Below, in pieces: positions 6,380 to 8,881 of a stretch of 8,881 nt of DNA; position 1 is the first letter of the stretch, and each line of letters begins with the position of its first letter. Where the stretch lies: the NCBI GenBank assembly GCA_964423175.1, contig CAYRDM010000022.1, forward strand, positions 1-8,881, read 5' to 3'. The stretch is from JBGQJN01 sp964423175. Lineage in GTDB: Bacteria; Patescibacteriota; Minisyncoccia; 2-02-FULL-40-12; IGHO2-01-FULL-4-A. Under the pieces are notes generated by a model that did not search any database, was not told the DNA's origin, and was given only the letters and a program-made list of their open reading frames with translations. The position numbers and the translations under genes were made by a program.

Positions 6380-6976
6380 GTGTCTTCAAAATTTCAAAAA
6401 CTAATAGATTTTTTTACTAAACTACCGGGTATTGGCCCGCGGCAAGCAACACGTTTGGTTTTAGCGATGCTTGAATGGCCCGCTAACGATCTTGGTGAAT
6501 TCGCAGATTCTCTGAATAATCTTAGGAGCGGCCCGATGTTTTGCCAAGAATGTTTTAATTTTGCCGATGAAGACAAGTGCCCCATCTGCATGAGTAATAA
6601 AAGAGACAAAACCAGAATCGCCGTTGTAGAAAAAATAACCGACCTACAATCCATGGAAAAAACTGGCGCTTTCAAAGGTGTCTATCATGTCCTAGGTGGC
6701 ACGATAAACCCCGCGAACAATGACATGCCTCAACACCTTAAAATACCGGAATTAACGGCCAGGATAGAATCTCTCCAAAAACTAACTCCGGACATAGAAG
6801 TTATAATAGCAACAAATCCAAATACATACGGCGAGACTACGGCTCTCTATCTAGAGGAAGAACTCCGTCCTCTTGGAGTCAAAACAACGCGCCTGGCGCG
6901 AGGTTTATCTGCTGGTTCATCAGTGGAATATGCCGACGAAATAACCCTCACAAACGCTTTAAGGCATAGAAAATAA
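6380..6976 (+). CDS. recR: Recombination mediator protein RecR
   Basis: RecR acts with RecO (and RecF) to load RecA at single-strand gaps during recombinational repair. The protein is 198 aa, the usual length. It shows, in order, the helix-hairpin-helix L-P-G-I-G-P-R-Q (15-22), the C4 zinc finger C55-x2-C58-x8-C67-x2-C70, and the Toprim domain from about residue 79 with A-V-V-E (E84) and Y-H-V-L-G-G. The second Toprim motif reads N-P-N-T-Y-G-E-T-T-A, where most RecR proteins have an acidic residue before G-E. The C-terminus has A-R-G-L-S-A-G-S-S-V-E-Y-A-D. The start is GTG, 4 nt after the dnaB stop, with no Shine-Dalgarno site, so translation is probably coupled to dnaB. Confidence 0.96.
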   Translation: MSSKFQKLIDFFTKLPGIGPRQATRLVLAMLEWPANDLGEFADSLNNLRSGPMFCQECFNFADEDKCPICMSNKRDKTRIAVVEKITDLQSMEKTGAFKGVYHVLGGTINPANNDMPQHLKIPELTARIESLQKLTPDIEVIIATNPNTYGETTALYLEEELRPLGVKTTRLARGLSAGSSVEYADEITLTNALRHRK

Positions 6977-7002
6977 ATCACCGCCATTATGCGGTGATCT
7001 TT
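6977..7002. terminator. Shared convergent terminator of recR and rplU
   Basis: Stem ATCACCGC (6977-6984) / GCGGTGAT (6991-6998) with loop CATTAT. It starts one base after the recR stop. The rplU stop codon (TAA on the minus strand, 6989-6987) lies in the loop. The T-rich tail is better on the minus strand (TTATTTTC) than on the plus strand (CTTTAAT), so it should stop rplU best and recR partly. Confidence 0.75.
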
Positions 7003-7304
7003 AATATCTCTATCTTAGTAAAAGGCTGTCTATGGCCCTTTTTTCTTCTATATCGAGTTTTATTTTTAAATTTAAATATAATCTTCTTCTCGCCCTTTCC
7101 ATGATCCAATATTCTGGCCTGAACCTTAGCACCAGCAACTAAAGGCTTACCAATTTGGGCATTTTCTGCCTTGGCATTGCCGACCAATAGGATTTCATCA
7201 AAACTAAACTCTTCCCCAACTGGATGTTCCAACTTTTCAACCAAAAGCTTATCGCCCTCGGCGACTCTATATTGTTTACCCCCGGTTTTAATTACTGCGA
7301 ACAT
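6987..7304 (-). CDS. rplU: 50S ribosomal protein L21
   Basis: A 105-aa ribosomal protein that binds 23S rRNA in the large subunit. It begins M-F-A-V-I-K-T-G-G-K-Q-Y-R-V and ends with the conserved basic region K-N-K-T-R-Y-R-R-K-K-G-H-R-Q, followed by T-K-I-E-I. Length and both ends match the family (about 103 aa). In many bacteria rpmA (L27) follows directly, but here the gene is alone and converges on recR. It has a near-consensus promoter whose -10 box ends 9 nt before the ATG and no Shine-Dalgarno site, so a leaderless or nearly leaderless mRNA is expected. The stop codon lies in the loop of the terminator hairpin. Confidence 0.98.
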   Translation of the reverse strand: MFAVIKTGGKQYRVAEGDKLLVEKLEHPVGEEFSFDEILLVGNAKAENAQIGKPLVAGAKVQARILDHGKGEKKIIFKFKNKTRYRRKKGHRQPFTKIEILKITA

Positions 7305-7313
7305 TGTGATAAG

Positions 7314-7342
7314 AATCTAGCAAATAAAGGCAATTTTGTCAA
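7314..7342 (-). promoter_or_regulatory. rplU promoter (near-consensus)
   Basis: TTGACA (7342-7337), a 17-nt spacer and TAGATT (7319-7314) on the minus strand. The -35 box contains the TGA stop codon (7341-7339) of the upstream DUF2784 gene. Nine bases separate the -10 box from the ATG at 7304, so the leader is about 0-3 nt. Confidence 0.8.
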
Positions 7343-7716
7343 AGATAATGCCTTAGGGTTATTAACACGGCTGCCGTATAAAAGGAGGCAACTTTTACTA
7401 ATATTAAAAACCAGTTTACCTGCCTTGGCGTAACATTAATTTTGAAAATCTTCCTGAAATAAGTGGTTGCAAATGAATTAGGATAGTAATAAGTCTGCGG
7501 ATCCCATTTTTTTCTGAACTTTTCCTCCCACCATGTTAGAGGACATCCTCCCAGGAAAAGATTAAATATCAATGTACCCGTAACAATAATCAAATGGTAT
7601 TTTATATACCATCGGTGATAACACATGAACACTGTCCCACCGATCAAAAGAACCGTCCACAAAACATGTACGGCCAATAAGAGATCCGCTAAAATCTTAT
7701 ACTTCAACTTAGACAC
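7339..7716 (-). CDS. DUF2784 family membrane protein
   Basis: A 125-aa integral membrane protein of unknown function, assigned to the DUF2784 family from its motif pattern. It has three clear hydrophobic segments (about 9-31, 40-57 and 99-121). Conserved features are A-D (10-11) and H17 in the first segment, H41, and the hallmark C58-P-L-T-x2-E64 at the end of the second. The paired His and Cys residues at membrane edges hint at metal or redox chemistry, but no function is established. The start is GTG at 7716, preceded by an extended -10 box ending 7 nt upstream and no Shine-Dalgarno site, as expected for a leaderless mRNA. Only 34 nt separate it from the patatin stop, and its own stop lies in the rplU -35 box. 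Confidence 0.85.
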   Translation of the reverse strand: MSKLKYKILADLLLAVHVLWTVLLIGGTVFMCYHRWYIKYHLIIVTGTLIFNLFLGGCPLTWWEEKFRKKWDPQTYYYPNSFATTYFRKIFKINVTPRQVNWFLILVKVASFYTAAVLITLRHYL

Positions 7717-7723
7717 AAGATCT

Positions 7724-7732
7724 ATTATAACA
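7724..7732 (-). promoter_or_regulatory. Extended -10 promoter of the DUF2784 gene
   Basis: TGTTATAAT on the minus strand: the TG extension (7732-7731), one base, then a perfect TATAAT (7729-7724). Seven bases later is the GTG start codon at 7716. No -35 box is visible because that position falls in the patatin terminator hairpin; extended -10 promoters can work without one. Confidence 0.7.
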
Positions 7733-7740
7733 CGACTATT

Positions 7741-7762
7741 TAAAAACCGGCTATGAAGCCGG
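7741..7762 (-). terminator. Rho-independent terminator overlapping the patatin gene stop codon
   Basis: On the minus strand, stem CCGGC (7762-7758) / GCCGG (7751-7747), loop TTCATA, followed by five T (7746-7742). The TAG stop codon (7753-7751) sits at the loop and stem junction, so the last sense codons form the 5' arm. Confidence 0.82.
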
Positions 7763-8488
7763 CATTTTATTCCTTTTTATAAAGTCGTGCGCATCAATTT
7801 CGCCTTGTTTGATTGTCTCTATTATTCTTTGCCTGTTTGTGTCAAAACTACAAAAAAGAGGCATCCTGTTTGGTTTTAAAATTTTTGCACCTTGAACAAG
7901 TGGGTCCTCAACATCTGAGTTTAAAACGGCAATTACTTCATCGAATTCACCGATAATATCGCCAAAAACAATTTTAGCCATAAATGGATTGGCCAGTCCG
8001 CCATCAACATATCGGTTACCTCGTATGTTAATCTCTCTAGGATAAACGAAGGGCAAGGCACAGGTTGCCTTCATAACTTCAAAGACATCCTCTCTTTTTA
8101 AATCCATTAACTCTGGCCTTCTTGTTCGGTATTCAGAAACCAGAGAGAATAAATTCAATGGCGATTTTTTAATGTTATCCAGGTTCAACAAAAAATCCTG
8201 CGACCTGAATAAATCGATAAGATAATCCAGGTCAAGAATCGGTTTGCTTCTAAGCAAGTTCCCTAGATTTATTAGCTTTCTATCACATACATGATCTCTC
8301 CAAACTGCTTCCATGATATCGGGCTGGAGAGCAGCAGCAAAAACTTGCTCAAATATACCAACTGAGGTTGAAAAAATTGCCTCAAAGTAACCAGAAGTTA
8401 ATAGCTTGTAGAATCTCTTAACAACTCCGACAGAAAATGCACCTCTTATCACTCCGCCTTGAAGAATAAGAGCTCTTCTGGGATTCAT
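7751..8488 (-). CDS. Patatin-like phospholipase family protein
   Basis: A 245-aa protein of the patatin family, Ser/Asp-dyad acyl hydrolases that usually cleave membrane lipids. The N-terminus has the oxyanion-hole loop G-G-V-I-R-G-A-F-S-V-G-V (11-22). The nucleophile elbow is S-T-S-V-G (40-44) with S42 as the predicted nucleophile; the first position is usually Gly. The catalytic Asp is D162 in V-D-G-G. No signal peptide or membrane segment is seen, so it should be cytoplasmic. The length is short but covers the whole patatin core. It resembles the bacterial YjjU/RssA-type group more than secreted effectors, though substrate cannot be told from sequence. It has a Shine-Dalgarno site (GAGG, 8497-8494, 5 nt from the ATG), its own promoter and a terminator. 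Confidence 0.9.
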   Translation of the reverse strand: MNPRRALILQGGVIRGAFSVGVVKRFYKLLTSGYFEAIFSTSVGIFEQVFAAALQPDIMEAVWRDHVCDRKLINLGNLLRSKPILDLDYLIDLFRSQDFLLNLDNIKKSPLNLFSLVSEYRTRRPELMDLKREDVFEVMKATCALPFVYPREINIRGNRYVDGGLANPFMAKIVFGDIIGEFDEVIAVLNSDVEDPLVQGAKILKPNRMPLFCSFDTNRQRIIETIKQGEIDAHDFIKRNKMPAS

Positions 8489-8493
8489 TTACG

Positions 8494-8497
8494 CCTC
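8494..8497 (-). promoter_or_regulatory. Ribosome binding site of the patatin-like gene
   Basis: GAGG on the minus strand, 5 nt before the ATG at 8488, supporting this start. Confidence 0.6.
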
Positions 8498-8517
8498 GTT
8501 TTTATAGAACTTATAAG

Positions 8518-8545
8518 ATTCTAGCCGTTTAACAGTTTACGTCAA
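8518..8545 (-). promoter_or_regulatory. Promoter of the patatin-like gene
   Basis: TTGACG (8545-8540), a 16-nt spacer and TAGAAT (8523-8518) on the minus strand. Predicted start near 8511, giving a leader of about 22 nt that contains the GAGG ribosome site. Confidence 0.6.
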
Positions 8546-8560
8546 TAAAGATGATTTCGT

Positions 8561-8588
8561 TTGACTTATGTGTATAAAATGTTATTCT
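8561..8588 (+). promoter_or_regulatory. Promoter of the 62-aa membrane protein gene
   Basis: TTGACT (8561-8566), a 16-nt spacer and TATTCT (8583-8588). The predicted start is near 8595, downstream of the in-frame ATG at 8568, which is therefore not usable. The box lies back to back with the patatin promoter, 15 bp apart. Confidence 0.5.
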
Positions 8589-8621
8589 ATACAAATCGAT
8601 CTTTTACCAAAACTGACAAGA

Positions 8622-8810
8622 ATGAGAATAGTTGATTTTCTTGCTATATCAGTCGCCTCCGCTTTTGGATCAGCAATGTTTTATCTCAGTGGCATGAGTA
8701 TTTACGGATCATTAATCTGCGGGGCTTTGGTTTTACACTCAGGACTTTCTTCTCTCAATTATCTCAACCATGGCCACTTCACGCCATTTAAAAAACTCAC
8801 CTGGAAGTGA
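8622..8810 (+). CDS. Putative small membrane protein, 62 aa
   Basis: I do not recognise this protein. It has two hydrophobic segments with small residues (about 3-22 and 26-46) joined by a short turn, then a short hydrophilic tail with two His (N-H-G-H) and a basic end. This is the shape of a two-helix membrane hairpin with no known motif. The ATG at 8622 is chosen because the only other upstream ATG (8568) lies before the predicted -10 box. No Shine-Dalgarno site precedes it. The TGA stop lies inside the 3' arm of a terminator hairpin, and the gene has a promoter-like signal, which together favour a real gene. It diverges from the patatin-like gene, so a shared membrane-lipid theme is possible but speculative. 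Such a short frame could also be chance. Confidence 0.5.
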   Translation: MRIVDFLAISVASAFGSAMFYLSGMSIYGSLICGALVLHSGLSSLNYLNHGHFTPFKKLTWK

Positions 8811-8820
8811 GTTTTTGTTT
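8791..8820. terminator. Bidirectional terminator between the small membrane protein gene and tRNA-Glu
   Basis: Stem AAAAACTCAC (8791-8800) / GTGAGTTTTT (8807-8816) with loop CTGGAA, flanked by T-runs on both strands. It ends the plus-strand gene, whose stop codon (8808-8810) lies in the stem, and also serves the tRNA on the minus strand, whose 3' end is 2-3 nt away. Confidence 0.85.
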
Positions 8821-8822
8821 TG

Positions 8823-8881
8823 TGCTCCCATCGGGATTCGAACCCGAGTTTGATGGCTGAGAACCATCCGTCCTAGACCAG
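8823..8881 (-). tRNA. tRNA-Glu, anticodon CUC, 5' part cut by the window edge
   Basis: The 3' part of a tRNA on the minus strand. Visible parts are the end of the D-loop and D-stem (TCTAGGAC), an anticodon arm with stem GATGG/CCATC and loop TTCTCAG (anticodon CTC, reading GAG codons), a T-arm with stem TCGGG/CCCGA and loop TTCGAAT, and the acceptor strand TGGGAGC with discriminator A. The CCA end is not encoded (the next bases are CA then A), so a CCA-adding enzyme is needed. The 5' acceptor strand and the start of the D-arm lie beyond the right edge. Confidence 0.95.

Noticed and set aside
8568..8621. 18-residue extension of the small membrane protein to the ATG at 8568
   Set aside because: That ATG lies upstream of the -10 box at 8583-8588, so it would not be on the predicted transcript.
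1..8881. UGA recoding as in Gracilibacteria or Absconditabacteria
   Set aside because: Conserved genes show no internal TGA, and two reading frames end at TGA where a stop is expected.
1..8881. CRISPR arrays, insertion sequences, phage or defence genes
   Set aside because: No regularly spaced repeats, transposase motifs, or recognised defence domains were seen on either strand.

Overview
The window looks like a piece of a compact, AT-rich bacterial chromosome of the Candidate Phyla Radiation (Patescibacteria), most likely Parcubacteria. This is an inference from protein style, not from a marker tree. HrcA is short (257 aa), CysRS has an Asp where most bacterial enzymes have a zinc-binding Cys, and DnaB, RecR and L21 have the look of that group. 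Intergenic gaps are very small. TGA is used as an ordinary stop codon (about 7339-7341 and 8808-8810), which argues against the UGA-recoding Gracilibacteria and Absconditabacteria.

Layout. Positions 1-901 (minus strand) hold hrcA followed by the start of grpE, the head of a classical heat-shock operon. Its promoter overlaps a perfectly symmetrical CIRCE operator at 921-947. Divergent from it is an unrecognised 130-aa protein with a Cys cluster (1026-1418, plus), with its own promoter, Shine-Dalgarno site and terminator. Next on the plus strand is a two-gene unit, an NRAMP-like metal transporter and cysS (1494-4189). It is followed by a xylose-isomerase-like TIM-barrel protein (4235-4945) and a dnaB-recR unit (5023-6976). 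The minus strand then carries rplU (6987-7304), a DUF2784 membrane protein (7339-7716) and a patatin-like hydrolase (7751-8488). A 62-aa putative membrane protein (8622-8810, plus) diverges from the patatin gene. The window ends inside a minus-strand tRNA-Glu(CUC).

Working together. HrcA should repress its own operon, including grpE and probably a downstream dnaK, through CIRCE. dnaB and recR form a replication/repair pair. The transporter and cysS sit 2 nt apart and are probably co-transcribed. rplU, DUF2784 and the patatin gene lie in series, but each has its own promoter-like signal, so they are probably separate transcripts.

Two genome-wide habits stand out. First, hrcA, the NRAMP gene, dnaB, rplU and the DUF2784 gene have a -10 box only about 7-9 nt before the start codon and no Shine-Dalgarno site, which predicts leaderless mRNAs. 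Other genes (the Cys-cluster protein, the TIM barrel, the patatin gene) have a clear Shine-Dalgarno site. Second, stop codons lie inside or against terminator hairpins, and one stop codon lies inside the next gene's -35 box. No mobile element, CRISPR array, phage gene or obvious new defence system was found. No gene-free stretch exceeds 300 bases.
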